Origin: Actinomycetes bacterium
GTDB taxonomy: Bacteria > Actinomycetota > Actinomycetes > Propionibacteriales > Propionibacteriaceae
Direction of reading: 5' to 3'
DNA: 31,805 nt
Assembly (NCBI GenBank): GCA_023443125.1
Contig: JAEZVO010000030.1
Location: 1-31,805, forward strand
Every line of letters starts with the position of its first letter. The first letter of the stretch is position 1. A program made the position numbers and the translations under genes. Of this stretch, positions 23,299 to 31,805 are shown in pieces. Under the pieces are notes generated by a model. That model was given only the letters and a program-made list of their open reading frames with translations. It searched no databases and was not told the origin of the DNA.

Positions 23299-23302
<4 letters not shown>
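22052..23302 (-). CDS. DUF58 domain protein
   Basis: The 416-residue protein begins with two membrane segments (about residues 12-48), followed by a beta-rich extracytoplasmic region and the DUF58 signature GTELSDVREFAPGDRLRRIN-W-R. A von Willebrand A-like fold follows, with DTDVLVVADTAL providing the metal-site-like DxxxxxxD. DUF58 proteins are the usual partners of MoxR ATPases and are thought to act with them in assembly of envelope or metal-dependent complexes. The start GTG 23302 overlaps the MoxR stop (GTGA). Upstream in-frame codons back to 23710 are moxR in another frame. Confidence 0.9.
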
Positions 23303-24257
<955 letters not shown>

Positions 24258-24261
<4 letters not shown>

Positions 24262-24719
24262 AGGGCTTGGATCTCCTTCAGGTAGGTCCGCAGCACGCGC
24301 CGCGTGACGTTGGGCGGCTCATCGGCTTCGAGGAAGCCGGCGAGCCCGGGGCTCAGGTGGGTGCGGGCGTCGCGGCCGCGGAGCCGGTGGTCGACACGCT
24401 CGCGCAGGACGGTCTGCAGTGCGCTGGGCGTGAACCCGCGCCCGGGGGCGGCGTCGGCGCAGACGGTGGCGAGGCGTCGGGTGGTGATGTCCGACGACGC
24501 CCGCCCGTGCGCGACGGGCATGGCCGGGGCGCTCCACTCGACGACGGATTCCAGGCTGCGCTCGCTCGAGAGCACCCACCACCCGAAGCCGCAGACGACG
24601 GCGATGGTGAGGGTGGGCAGGGCGTGGAAGTGCAGGCCGATGAGGCCGGCGACGACGATCCACGCGATGCCGGCCGCCAGCGCGACGACCACCCGCCAGA
24701 GGAACCCACGCCCGTTCAT
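24258..24719 (-). CDS. Small membrane protein of the MoxR operon
   Basis: The 153-residue protein has two membrane segments near the N-terminus (FLWRVVVALAAGIAWIVVAG and TLTIAVVCGFGWWVLSSE), then about 100 residues of cytosolic, Arg-rich sequence (LQTVLRERVDHRLRGRDART). Small membrane genes at this position are usual in actinobacterial DUF4129-MoxR-DUF58 operons. ATG 24719 forms an ATGA overlap with the DUF4129 stop, and its own stop overlaps moxR in the same way. Confidence 0.82.
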
Positions 24720-25414
24720 GCGCCCACCCCCAGGGACTCGCGGAGCCTCGTCAGGCACTCGACGGCGCGCTCGCGGGAGGCGTCGCCCAAGAGGTGGCGG
24801 GAGTAGTTGACCTGCGTGTACAGCGAGCCGAGCTCACGCAGGGCGGCCTCGTCGATGTCGGTGCCGGCGAGCACTTCGAGGGTGAACTCGTCGGACGTCT
24901 GGGTGACGCGTCGGGTGACCCCGGCGCCGTGGGCCAGGACCTCGAGTCGCCGCCAGCACTCCACCACCGCGTCGTCGACGTCGAGGCCGGCGCGCAGCCG
25001 GGTGAGGGCCTCCTCGAAGGTCTCCTCGAGCTCCTCCTCGTCCACCTCGGGCACCTCCAGCGCCTCTCCACCGGCGGCGGCGCGGCGCTTGTCGACCGGC
25101 TTGGCCGCACGGAGGACGGCAACGACCCCGGCGATGATCGCGACGATGATCGCCCCGATGACGAGGGTCCGGCCGAGATCGGCCACCCATTGCGGGATGC
25201 CGCGGGCCTCGATCTCCTCCTCGCCCTCCTCCTGCGGCGGGAGGGATTCGATGGGTGCCGCGGACGGCGGCTCGAGCGTGGGCACGGGGATCGGATCGCG
25301 CGGCAACTCGGTGACGATGGGGCCCATCGAACTCACCGAACCCATCGTCGCCACCACGAACAGCACGACGGCGGCCAGGGCGGCCAGCGCGAGGCGTCGG
25401 TGCTGCGGGGTCAT
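24716..25414 (-). CDS. DUF4129-type membrane protein, first gene of the MoxR operon
   Basis: The 232-residue protein has a membrane segment at about 7-27, a Pro-rich extracytoplasmic stretch, a second segment (LVIGAIIVAIIAGVVAVLR), and then a cytosolic acidic linker (EVPEVDEEELEETFEEAL). The C-terminal helical domain reads DDAVVECWRRLEVLAHGAGV, TSDEFTLEVL and YTQVNYSRHLLGDASRERA, the DUF4129 pattern. Such proteins co-occur with MoxR and DUF58. The ATG at 25414 follows TAGGCT by six bases. Confidence 0.87.
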   Translation of the reverse strand: MTPQHRRLALAALAAVVLFVVATMGSVSSMGPIVTELPRDPIPVPTLEPPSAAPIESLPPQEEGEEEIEARGIPQWVADLGRTLVIGAIIVAIIAGVVAVLRAAKPVDKRRAAAGGEALEVPEVDEEELEETFEEALTRLRAGLDVDDAVVECWRRLEVLAHGAGVTRRVTQTSDEFTLEVLAGTDIDEAALRELGSLYTQVNYSRHLLGDASRERAVECLTRLRESLGVGA

Positions 25415-25420
25415 GCCCCG

Positions 25421-25426
25421 AGCCTA
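25421..25426 (-). promoter_or_regulatory. -10 box TAGGCT, leaderless start of the MoxR operon
   Basis: TAGGCT-CGGGGC-ATG on the minus strand. It is the same hexamer and spacing as at 4252 and 5749 and should serve all five overlapping genes down to 21510. Confidence 0.65.
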
Positions 25427-25460
25427 TCGGGGAGGGGCGCACGGGCGAGCGGACCAATTC

Positions 25461-25500
25461 GTGGACACCCCTTGACAATCGATGGTCCACATCGGAAACT
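25461..25500 (+). promoter_or_regulatory. Candidate promoter and operator of the sugar operon
   Basis: TTGACA (25472-25477) is a consensus -35 box; GAAACT at a 17-base spacing is a poor -10. The inverted hexamers GTGGAC (25461-25466) and GTCCAC (25485-25490) flank the -35 and could be an operator for the ROK regulator encoded next. Confidence 0.4.
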
Positions 25501-25556
25501 TGGTTACGAAAGCTACTTTTGGAAGTGGATTTCCCCGACTGCCCGGAGGTGCAACG

Positions 25557-27869
25557 ATGCCCCAGCGCAACGACGAGGCGCAGACCAGAGCCGAGCGCGC
25601 GCAACTCGTGCTGTCCGCCCTCCGACGCGCCCGGACCGCCACCAAGACCCAGCTCGCCGAGGCCTGCCATCTGTCACGCCCCACCATCGCGGCGATCCTC
25701 GAGGAGCTCGCCGACCGCGGCGTGATCGCCCACGTCGATGTCACCACCGGCGGGGGACGCCCGGCCAAGCAGTACGGCTTCGCCCCGAGACAGGGGCTCG
25801 TCCTCGGCCTCGACGTCACGCAGGGCTCCGTCGCACTCGCCTTCGCCACCCTCGACGGCACCCTGGTGGCCGCGGACGTCCGCAAGCTGCCCGACGTCGG
25901 CCCCGACGCCCGCCTCGCCGCCCTCGTCGGCGCCATCCGCGAGGTGGGCGCCCCGCTCCGACGCCGCCACGGCAAGCTGCGCAGCATCGGCGTGGCCACC
26001 ACCGGCATCGTCGACGCCGACGGCACCATCATCCGCTCGGACCTCGTCCCCCAGTGGGCGGGCTTCGCCCTGGCCGACGAGCTGACCGGACACCTCGGCT
26101 GCCCGGTGCGCGTGGAGAACGACATCAACGCCGCCGCCTACGGCGAGTTCGCGATGCGCGCCGCCCGCGGCGACCTGCTCCCCGACGACGACGTCCTCTA
26201 CATGAACTTCACCCGCGGCTTCCACACCGGCCTCGTGCTCACCGGCGAGCTGCACCGCGGCCACACCTCCAACGCCGGTGAGATCACCGACGTCCTCGGC
26301 GACTTCTCCTTCGACGCCCACGACGGACCCGACGCATGGGCCGCGCAGGCCGTCCGCGTCGTCGGGCCGCTGTGCGTCGTCGTGGACCCACGCCTCGTCG
26401 TGGTGTCCACCCCGCCCGGCACCTCCTCCGACGCCATCGGCGCGATCAGCGGCCGACTCGGCGCGCTCCGCCCCCCGTCCGCCCCGTCGCTCGCTCTCGA
26501 AGGCAGCGCGCTCGGCAAGGCGGCACCCACCGTCGGCGCGCTCTCGCTCGCGTTCCGGGCCGCCGACGAATCGATCCTCGGCGTCGCGCCGCTCACCCCC
26601 GTCGAGCTCCGCGACCTCGAGCCCCTCCAACAGGCACTCCAGGAAGGACGACACACCATCATGGCCAAGAACACGGACACCCCCACCGAGCAGCCCCTCC
26701 GGGTCGGCGTCGTGGGTGTCGGGGCGCGCGCACCGCTCGCCCTGAACGTGGAGTCCAGCGCGATCCCCGCCAAGATCGTCGCCGCGTGCGAGCCCCACCC
26801 GCTCGCCGAGCAGCGTGTCCACGACCGGCTGAAGAAGGAGCCGGGCGAGATCGTCATCACCAGCACCGTCGCCGAGCTCATCGCCGCCGGCATCGACGTC
26901 GCCTTCGTCACCTCCCCCGACGACACGCACGCCGACATCACCTGCGAACTCCTCGAGGCCGGCGTCGCCGTCTACCTCGAGAAGCCCATCGCGATCCACC
27001 TCGACGACGCCACCCGCATCCTCACCACCGCCCACCGCACGGGCACCAAGCTCTACGTCGGCCACAACATGCGCCATATGAACGTCGTGCGCACTATGCG
27101 CGACCTCATCCGCTCCGGCCGCATCGGCGAGGTCAAGGCCATCTGGTGCCGCCACTTCGTGGGCTCCGGCGGCGACTTCTACTTCAAGGACTGGCACGCC
27201 ACTCGTGAGCACGGCACCGGCCTGCTGCTCCAGAAGGCCGCCCACGACATCGACGTGATGCACTGGCTCGCCGACTCCCGCACGGCCGACGTCGTCGGCA
27301 TGGGCGACCTCATGGTCTACGGCAAGATCGAGGACCGGGCCGACCACTCGAACGAGCTCATGAACGACTGGTACTCGCTCGACAACTGGCCCCCGACGTC
27401 GCAGCGGGGCCTCAACGAGGTCATCGACGTCGAGGACCTGTCCATGGTGCTCATGCGCATGGAGTCCGGCGTCATGGCCAGCTACCAGCAGTGCCACTTC
27501 ACGCCCGACTACTGGCGCAACTACACCGTCATCGGCACCGAGGGCCGCATCGAGAACTTCGGTGATGGCGAGGGCGGCGTCATCAAGCTGTGGAACAAGC
27601 GCACCCACTACAACGCCGACGGCGACGAGCAGTTCCCCATCCTCGGCGACGCCAACGGCCACGGCGACGCGGACAAGCTCATCGTCGACGAGTTCCTCCG
27701 CTTCATCGTGCACGGCACCCAGACCGACACGAACCCGCTCGGCGCCTGGTACTCCGTCGCCGCGGGCATCCAGGCCACCGAGTCGCTGCGCGACGGTTCG
27801 ACGCCGCGCACCGTCCCCGGGCTCTCCGACGAGCTCATCGAGTACTTCACCAACAACCAGACCAAGTAA
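25557..27869 (+). CDS. ROK regulator in one frame with a Gfo/Idh/MocA dehydrogenase
   Basis: The 770-codon frame has no stop. Residues 1-368 are a ROK-type repressor: winged helix TKTQLAEACHLSRPTIAAIL, then sugar-kinase-like GLDVTQGSVALAFATLDGTL, SIGVATTGIVDADGTI and RVENDINAAAYGEF. The zinc-binding CxCGxxGC of most ROK proteins is absent, replaced by EITDVLGDFSFDAHD. From ATG 26661 follows a 402-residue oxidoreductase: nucleotide site RVGVVGVGARAPLA, the EKP motif YLEKPIAIHLDDA and the active-site-like KAAHDIDVMHWLADS. AGGAAGGA lies 12-20 bases before ATG 26661, so the dehydrogenase may also be made alone. The start 25557 has GGAGG seven bases upstream. The pair likely senses and oxidises a sugar or polyol carried by the transporter encoded downstream. 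Confidence 0.85.
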   Translation: MPQRNDEAQTRAERAQLVLSALRRARTATKTQLAEACHLSRPTIAAILEELADRGVIAHVDVTTGGGRPAKQYGFAPRQGLVLGLDVTQGSVALAFATLDGTLVAADVRKLPDVGPDARLAALVGAIREVGAPLRRRHGKLRSIGVATTGIVDADGTIIRSDLVPQWAGFALADELTGHLGCPVRVENDINAAAYGEFAMRAARGDLLPDDDVLYMNFTRGFHTGLVLTGELHRGHTSNAGEITDVLGDFSFDAHDGPDAWAAQAVRVVGPLCVVVDPRLVVVSTPPGTSSDAIGAISGRLGALRPPSAPSLALEGSALGKAAPTVGALSLAFRAADESILGVAPLTPVELRDLEPLQQALQEGRHTIMAKNTDTPTEQPLRVGVVGVGARAPLALNVESSAIPAKIVAACEPHPLAEQRVHDRLKKEPGEIVITSTVAELIAAGIDVAFVTSPDDTHADITCELLEAGVAVYLEKPIAIHLDDATRILTTAHRTGTKLYVGHNMRHMNVVRTMRDLIRSGRIGEVKAIWCRHFVGSGGDFYFKDWHATREHGTGLLLQKAAHDIDVMHWLADSRTADVVGMGDLMVYGKIEDRADHSNELMNDWYSLDNWPPTSQRGLNEVIDVEDLSMVLMRMESGVMASYQQCHFTPDYWRNYTVIGTEGRIENFGDGEGGVIKLWNKRTHYNADGDEQFPILGDANGHGDADKLIVDEFLRFIVHGTQTDTNPLGAWYSVAAGIQATESLRDGSTPRTVPGLSDELIEYFTNNQTK

Positions 27870-27895
27870 CCCCCCCCAACCCCAAGGAGACCACC

Positions 27896-29158
27896 ATGAA
27901 GCGCCGCACCTTTCTCACCGCGTCCGCCTTCACCGCTGCCGCCGCTGGCCTCGTCGCCTGTGGTGGGGACGAGGGCGGCGACGTCGCCGACCTCAGCAAG
28001 GACAGCTCCGGCGAGCTGAACCTCAGCTACTGGGACAAGAACCAGACCGCCACCGTCGAGGCTGCCATCGCGAAGTTCAACGAGGAGTACCCGAACATCA
28101 AGGTGACGCCCAGCATCACCTCGTTCAAGGACTACTTCACCAAGCTGCGCACCCAGGCCGAGGGCGAGAACCTGCCCGACGTGTTCTGGATGAACGGCCC
28201 GAACATCCAGCTCTACGCCGACAACGACATGCTCGCCGACCTCAGCGACCTCGACATCGACTGGAGCAACTACCCCGAGGCCCTCGTCGAGCTCTACAGC
28301 CTCGACGGCAAGCACTACGGCGTCCCGAAGGACTACGACGTCGTCGCCATCTGGTGCAACAAGGACCTGTTCGAGGCCGCGGGCGTCGAGCTGCCGAAGG
28401 CCGACTGGACGTGGGACGACTTCCGCGCCACCTGCACCGCCATCAAGGACTCGGGCAAGGGCTACGCCGTCGTCGCCGACGTCATCGGTGGCGGCCAGGA
28501 GTCCTACTACAACACCATCCCGCAGGCTGGTGGCTTCGTGATCGCCGACGGCAAGTCCGGCTACGACGACCCCAAGACCATCGAGGGCCTGCAGATCTGG
28601 GCCGACCTCATCGCCGAGGGCTCCATGCCCGAGATCAAGGTCATGACCGACTCCAACCCGCGCCAGCTCTTCCAAGGCCAGAAGGCCGCCATGTACTGGG
28701 CGGGCTCGTGGGAGGCCGGCGTCATGAAGGCCGAGTACTCGAAGCCCGAGTCGCTCGTCGTCGTGCCGCTGCCGAAGAAGGAGCAGCAGGCCACCTGCAT
28801 CCACGGTCTGGCCTACGCTGCCGCGGCGTCGAGCAAGAACCTCGCCGCGGCGAAGGCGCTCATCCAGGTGTTCGGCTCCAAGGAGATCCACGAGACGGAG
28901 GCCAAGAACGGCACCGCCATCCCGGCCTTCAACGGCACCCAGCAGGCTTGGACCGAGATGAACGCCGACTGGAACCTCAAGGTCTACACCGAGGAGGCCG
29001 AGAAGTTCGCCGTCGCGTACCCCGTGTCGAAGAACACCTCCGCGTGGAACCAGAAGGAGAACGAGATCCTCGTCCCCGCCTTCCAGGGTGACGTCCCGGT
29101 CGCCGATGCCGCAGCCGAGCTCGCCACGGCGATGAACGAGCTGCTCGCCTCGGAGTGA
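27896..29158 (+). CDS. Sugar ABC transporter solute-binding lipoprotein
   Basis: The 420-residue protein begins MKRRTFLTASAFTAAAAG and has the lipobox LVAC followed by a Gly/Asp-rich linker, so it is a lipid-anchored binding protein. LNLSYWDKNQTATVEAAIAK, NLPDVFWMNGPNIQLYADN, YGVPKDYDVVAIWCNKDLF and AAMYWAGSWEAGVM are typical of the family 1 carbohydrate-binding proteins of CUT1 transporters. The ATG has AAGGAGA seven bases upstream. An eight-C run lies just after the preceding stop, 18 bases before the start. The sugar is not readable. Confidence 0.93.
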   Translation: MKRRTFLTASAFTAAAAGLVACGGDEGGDVADLSKDSSGELNLSYWDKNQTATVEAAIAKFNEEYPNIKVTPSITSFKDYFTKLRTQAEGENLPDVFWMNGPNIQLYADNDMLADLSDLDIDWSNYPEALVELYSLDGKHYGVPKDYDVVAIWCNKDLFEAAGVELPKADWTWDDFRATCTAIKDSGKGYAVVADVIGGGQESYYNTIPQAGGFVIADGKSGYDDPKTIEGLQIWADLIAEGSMPEIKVMTDSNPRQLFQGQKAAMYWAGSWEAGVMKAEYSKPESLVVVPLPKKEQQATCIHGLAYAAAASSKNLAAAKALIQVFGSKEIHETEAKNGTAIPAFNGTQQAWTEMNADWNLKVYTEEAEKFAVAYPVSKNTSAWNQKENEILVPAFQGDVPVADAAAELATAMNELLASE

Positions 29159-29162
29159 TCCC

Positions 29163-30083
29163 ATGACGGTGGCTTCCACGGCCCGCACGAGAGCGCGGCG
29201 GTCCCCGACGAGCAGCGGCCTCTGGCCGGTGCTGTTCGTCGGGCCGCTGCTGCTCGGCGTGCTGGTGTTCTACTACTACCCGATCTTCAAGAACCTCTGG
29301 CTGTCGTTCACGAAGTCCAACGCCTTCGGCGGCAACGAGAAGTTCGTCGGCCTCGAGAACTACGCCGACCTGCTCGCCCGGCCGGACCTCCTGTCGGCCA
29401 TCGGCAACACCCTCCTCTACACGGCGGTGGTGTTGCTGGCCATCCCGCTGTCGGTGCTGATCGCCAGCCTCATCGAGCTGCCCGGGCTGAAGTTCGCCAG
29501 CCTGTACCGCGTGCTGTTCTTCATGCCGTACCTGGCGATGCCGACGGCCATCACGCAGGTGTGGAAGATCGTGTTCAATGGCAACTTCGGCGTCCTCAAC
29601 CAGACGGCCAAGGCCCTCGGCATCGAGGACCCGCCCTACTGGCTCTCGACGCCCGGCTTCGCGATCGCGGCGGTGGCCATCTTCGGACTGTGGGCCTCCA
29701 TCGGCTTCAACGTGATCATCCTGAGCGCAGGGTTGAAGGCGATCCCGCGCGAGCTCTACGAGGCCGCCTCCATCGACGGCGCCAGCTCGGTGCGCCAGTT
29801 CACGAGCGTCACCGTGCCGCTGCTCACGCCGTCGATCTTCTTCCTGACGATCATGCAGACCATCGGCGGATTCCAGCTCTTCGATGCGCTGTTCGCGATG
29901 ATCGGCTCGTCGAACCCTGCGATGGTGCAGTCGCGTTCGCTGGTGTTCCTGTTCTACAACGAGGCGTTCATCAACAACGACAAGGGCTCCGGTGCCGCAG
30001 TGGCCATGGTCATCCTGCTGTTCGTCGCCATCGTGACGCTGATCCAGTTCATCGGCCAACGGAAGTGGGTGAACTATGTCTGA
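29163..30083 (+). CDS. Sugar ABC transporter permease, MalF/UgpA type
   Basis: The 306-residue protein has six membrane segments, beginning SGLWPVLFVGPLLLGVLVFY. The cytoplasmic EAA loop is seen as ELYEAASIDGASSVRQFTSV followed by TVPLLTPSIFF, which contacts the ATPase. ATG 29163 lies four bases after the preceding stop, and GGAG overlaps the end of that gene. It forms the membrane channel with the next protein. Confidence 0.94.
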   Translation: MTVASTARTRARRSPTSSGLWPVLFVGPLLLGVLVFYYYPIFKNLWLSFTKSNAFGGNEKFVGLENYADLLARPDLLSAIGNTLLYTAVVLLAIPLSVLIASLIELPGLKFASLYRVLFFMPYLAMPTAITQVWKIVFNGNFGVLNQTAKALGIEDPPYWLSTPGFAIAAVAIFGLWASIGFNVIILSAGLKAIPRELYEAASIDGASSVRQFTSVTVPLLTPSIFFLTIMQTIGGFQLFDALFAMIGSSNPAMVQSRSLVFLFYNEAFINNDKGSGAAVAMVILLFVAIVTLIQFIGQRKWVNYV

Positions 30084-30933
30084 GCAGAGGAAGGTCCACA
30101 CGAAGCGTGTGTGGAAACAGCAGGCGCGCTACGCCCCTGCCCACGTGATCCTCGCTCTGGGTGGGTTGGTCATGGTCTTCCCGTTCGCCTACCAGCTCAT
30201 CATGTCGCTGATGACGAACGCGGAGATCACCTCCGCGCCCCCGACGTTCTGGCCCGCGGACTTCCAGTGGCACAACTACGTCGAGGTGTTCCAGAAGCTG
30301 CCGTTCCTGAGCCAGTTCTGGGTGTCGGTGCTCATCACCGTGCTCCGCACCGGCGGCCAGCTGGTGCTGTGTGCGCTGGCCGGCTACGCGTTCGCGCGCA
30401 TGCCGTTCAAGGGCCGCGGGCTGGTGTTCGGCCTGATCCTGGCGATCCTCATGATCCCGGGCCAGGCCTACCTCATCCCGCAGTACCAGCTCATCCAGGG
30501 CATGGGGCTGCTCGAGACCCCGTGGGGCATCGTCCTGCCGGGCATGTTCTCGGCCTTCGGCGCCTTCCTCATGCGCCAGACGTTCATGGGCCTGCCGAAG
30601 GAACTCGAGGAGGCCGCACGCCTCGATGGCTGCAACCCGCTGCAGACGTTCTTCAAGATCATGCTGCCGCTGTCGGCCCCCGGCCTGTTCGCCGTCGGCA
30701 TCACGACGGTGCTCTGGTCCTGGAACGACCTGCTGTGGCCCTTGATCGTCACCACCCGTGAGGAGACCATGCCGCTCAGCGCCGGCATCGCGACCCTCGC
30801 TGGCCAGCACGGCAGCGACTACGCCGTCATGATGGCCGCCTCGATCCTGGCGATGGCCCCGATCTTCGTGCTCTTCTTCTCCATGCAGAAGCGCGTGATC
30901 GCCGGCCTGGCCACGTCGGGCATGAAGGGCTGA
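30076..30933 (+). CDS. Sugar ABC transporter permease, MalG/UgpE type
   Basis: The 285-residue protein has six membrane segments; LALGGLVMVFPFAYQLIMSL is the first. The EAA loop is ELEEAARLDGCNPLQTFFKI followed by MLPLSAPGLFAV. It overlaps the other permease gene by eight bases. No ATPase gene follows; the pair probably uses a shared ATPase of the MsiK/MsmK kind encoded elsewhere, as is usual for actinobacterial CUT1 systems. Confidence 0.94.
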   Translation: MSEQRKVHTKRVWKQQARYAPAHVILALGGLVMVFPFAYQLIMSLMTNAEITSAPPTFWPADFQWHNYVEVFQKLPFLSQFWVSVLITVLRTGGQLVLCALAGYAFARMPFKGRGLVFGLILAILMIPGQAYLIPQYQLIQGMGLLETPWGIVLPGMFSAFGAFLMRQTFMGLPKELEEAARLDGCNPLQTFFKIMLPLSAPGLFAVGITTVLWSWNDLLWPLIVTTREETMPLSAGIATLAGQHGSDYAVMMAASILAMAPIFVLFFSMQKRVIAGLATSGMKG

Positions 30934-30950
30934 TCCAGCATCCATCCTCG

Positions 30951-30991
30951 TCAGGGGCCGGGCGATCGCAACCGCGTTCCTCGGCCCCTGA
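30951..30991 (+). terminator. Terminator-like hairpin after the sugar transporter operon
   Basis: Ten-base arms TCAGGGGCCG and CGGCCCCTGA enclose a 21-base loop, 18 bases after the permease stop. No U-run follows. Confidence 0.6.
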
Positions 30992-31030
30992 TCCATCCCC
31001 CACCCCTGCCTCGCCGAGACCCCCTCCCGG

Positions 31031-31054
31031 TAGGCTCAGCCACGGAGGTCAGCA
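31031..31054 (+). promoter_or_regulatory. -10 box TAGGCT and ribosome site of the tdh-like gene
   Basis: TAGGCT at 31031-31036 is followed by GGAGG (31044-31048) and ATG at 31055. The same -10 hexamer as elsewhere here drives a leadered message, suggesting the gene has its own promoter apart from the transporter operon. Confidence 0.5.
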
Positions 31055-31805
31055 ATGAAAGCGATCGTGAAGACGAAGCCCGAAGAGGGGCTCGAACTCA
31101 TCGACATCCCGGAGCCCACCGTCGGGCCCAACGACGTGCTGGTCAAGGTGTCCGGCACGGGCATCTGTGGCACGGACGTGCACATCCAGAAGTGGGACGG
31201 CTGGGCCCAGAAGGCCGTCGCCACCCCACGCATCATCGGCCACGAGTTCTGCGGCACCATCGTCGAGCTCGGCTCCGCCGTCGAGGGGCTCGAGGTGGGC
31301 CAGTTCGTGTCCGGCGAGGGCCACTACGTGTGCGGCCGCTGCCGCGCCTGCTTGGCCGGCCGACGCGAGGTCTGCGCCAATACGAAGGGCATCGGGTACG
31401 CCGTCGACGGCGCCATGAGCGAGTACTTCGCCATGCCCGCGGGCAACGTCTGGGTGCACCCCGAGGGCATCGACCCCGACGTCGCCTCCATCTTCGACCC
31501 CTACGGCAACGCCGTCCACACCGCGCTGCAGTTCCCCTGCCTCGCGGAGGACGTGCTCGTCTCCGGCGCCGGCCCGATCGGCATCATGGCCGCGCTGGTG
31601 GCCCAGTTCCAAGGCGCCCGCAACGTCGTCCTCACAGACCTCTCCGACGAGCGCCTCGAGCTGGCCCGCAGCCTCGGTATCTCGCAGACCGTGAACGTCG
31701 GCCGCGCGGCCCTCGAGGACGTCTACGGGGAGCTGGGTGTGAAGGAGGGCTTCGACGTCGGCCTCGAGATGTCGGGCTCCCCCGTCGCGCTGCGCTCGAT
31801 GATCG
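31055..31805 (+). CDS. tdh: L-threonine 3-dehydrogenase-type zinc dehydrogenase, partial
   Basis: The 3' end lies outside the window; about 250 residues are visible. VSGTGICGTDVHIQKWDGWA carries the catalytic-zinc cysteine and the threonine dehydrogenase-type CGTDxHIxxWDxWA motif; IIGHEFCGTIVELG gives the second ligand. The structural zinc loop is GHYVCGRCRACLAGRREVCA. FDPYGNAVHTAL and the NAD site VSGAGPIGIMAALVAQ, then GFDVGLEMSGSP, follow as in Tdh. Tdh oxidises threonine to 2-amino-3-ketobutyrate. Since the gene follows a sugar operon, a sugar-alcohol dehydrogenase of the same superfamily cannot be fully excluded. Confidence 0.85.
   Translation, partial: MKAIVKTKPEEGLELIDIPEPTVGPNDVLVKVSGTGICGTDVHIQKWDGWAQKAVATPRIIGHEFCGTIVELGSAVEGLEVGQFVSGEGHYVCGRCRACLAGRREVCANTKGIGYAVDGAMSEYFAMPAGNVWVHPEGIDPDVASIFDPYGNAVHTALQFPCLAEDVLVSGAGPIGIMAALVAQFQGARNVVLTDLSDERLELARSLGISQTVNVGRAALEDVYGELGVKEGFDVGLEMSGSPVALRSMI

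Noticed and set aside
25674..27713. A 679-codon open frame on the minus strand opposite the ROK-dehydrogenase gene
   Set aside because: It is the usual antisense frame of GC-rich codon use; it has low-complexity Val/Asp/Gly/Ala composition and no motifs, while the plus strand has clear ROK and dehydrogenase signatures.
27870..27877. Run of eight C as a phase-variation tract
   Set aside because: It lies between a stop codon and the next ribosome site, outside any reading frame, and does not change spacing of a visible promoter.
27608..29188. A 526-codon minus-strand frame opposite the solute-binding protein gene
   Set aside because: It is composed of Val/Gly/Asp/Leu-rich antisense sequence and crosses two real plus-strand genes.

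Overview
The window is high-GC DNA from an actinobacterium. The evidence is an HspR-type HAIR operator before clpB, an NrtR/nadABC locus, EspC-like type VII secretion substrates, a sugar ABC transporter without its own ATPase, and many promoters with a TAnnnT box six or seven bases before the start codon. A Propionibacteriaceae-like host would fit, but the genus cannot be fixed from this sequence alone.

Layout. 1-534: the end of an IS3-family element abuts a frameshifted, truncated secreted-protein gene. 659-5742: minus-strand genes for a DUF368 (PopT-type) lipid carrier transporter, LemA, a sortase-fold protein with no cysteine, a spermidine-synthase-like protein, and an AAA/DUF4143 ATPase. 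The ATPase gene lies between two near-identical 142-base structured repeats and has three 23-base tandem repeats in its promoter region. 6034-11142: a MATE exporter, pyroglutamyl peptidase, a PiT phosphate transporter, PdxH and an unknown membrane protein. 11152-13731: ClpB. 14032-18243: NrtR, divergent from nadABC, with a palindrome between them.

18349-21193 is a visibly less GC-rich block with one four-gene minus-strand operon: a lipoprotein, an unknown 192-residue protein, an EspC-like protein and a large WXG-like protein. No secretion machinery is present. Its upstream edge coincides with a second nrtR gene cut off after the Nudix domain. This block is the best candidate here for a little-described system.

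21510-25414 is a five-gene operon with 4-base overlaps throughout (DUF4129, small membrane protein, MoxR, DUF58, membrane protein), probably acting at the cell envelope. 25557-30933 is a carbohydrate operon: a ROK regulator in one reading frame with a Gfo/Idh/MocA dehydrogenase, then a solute-binding lipoprotein and two permeases. A threonine-dehydrogenase-type gene follows and runs off the right edge.

All calls come from reading the translated sequence, motifs and base pairing by eye; no database search was run.
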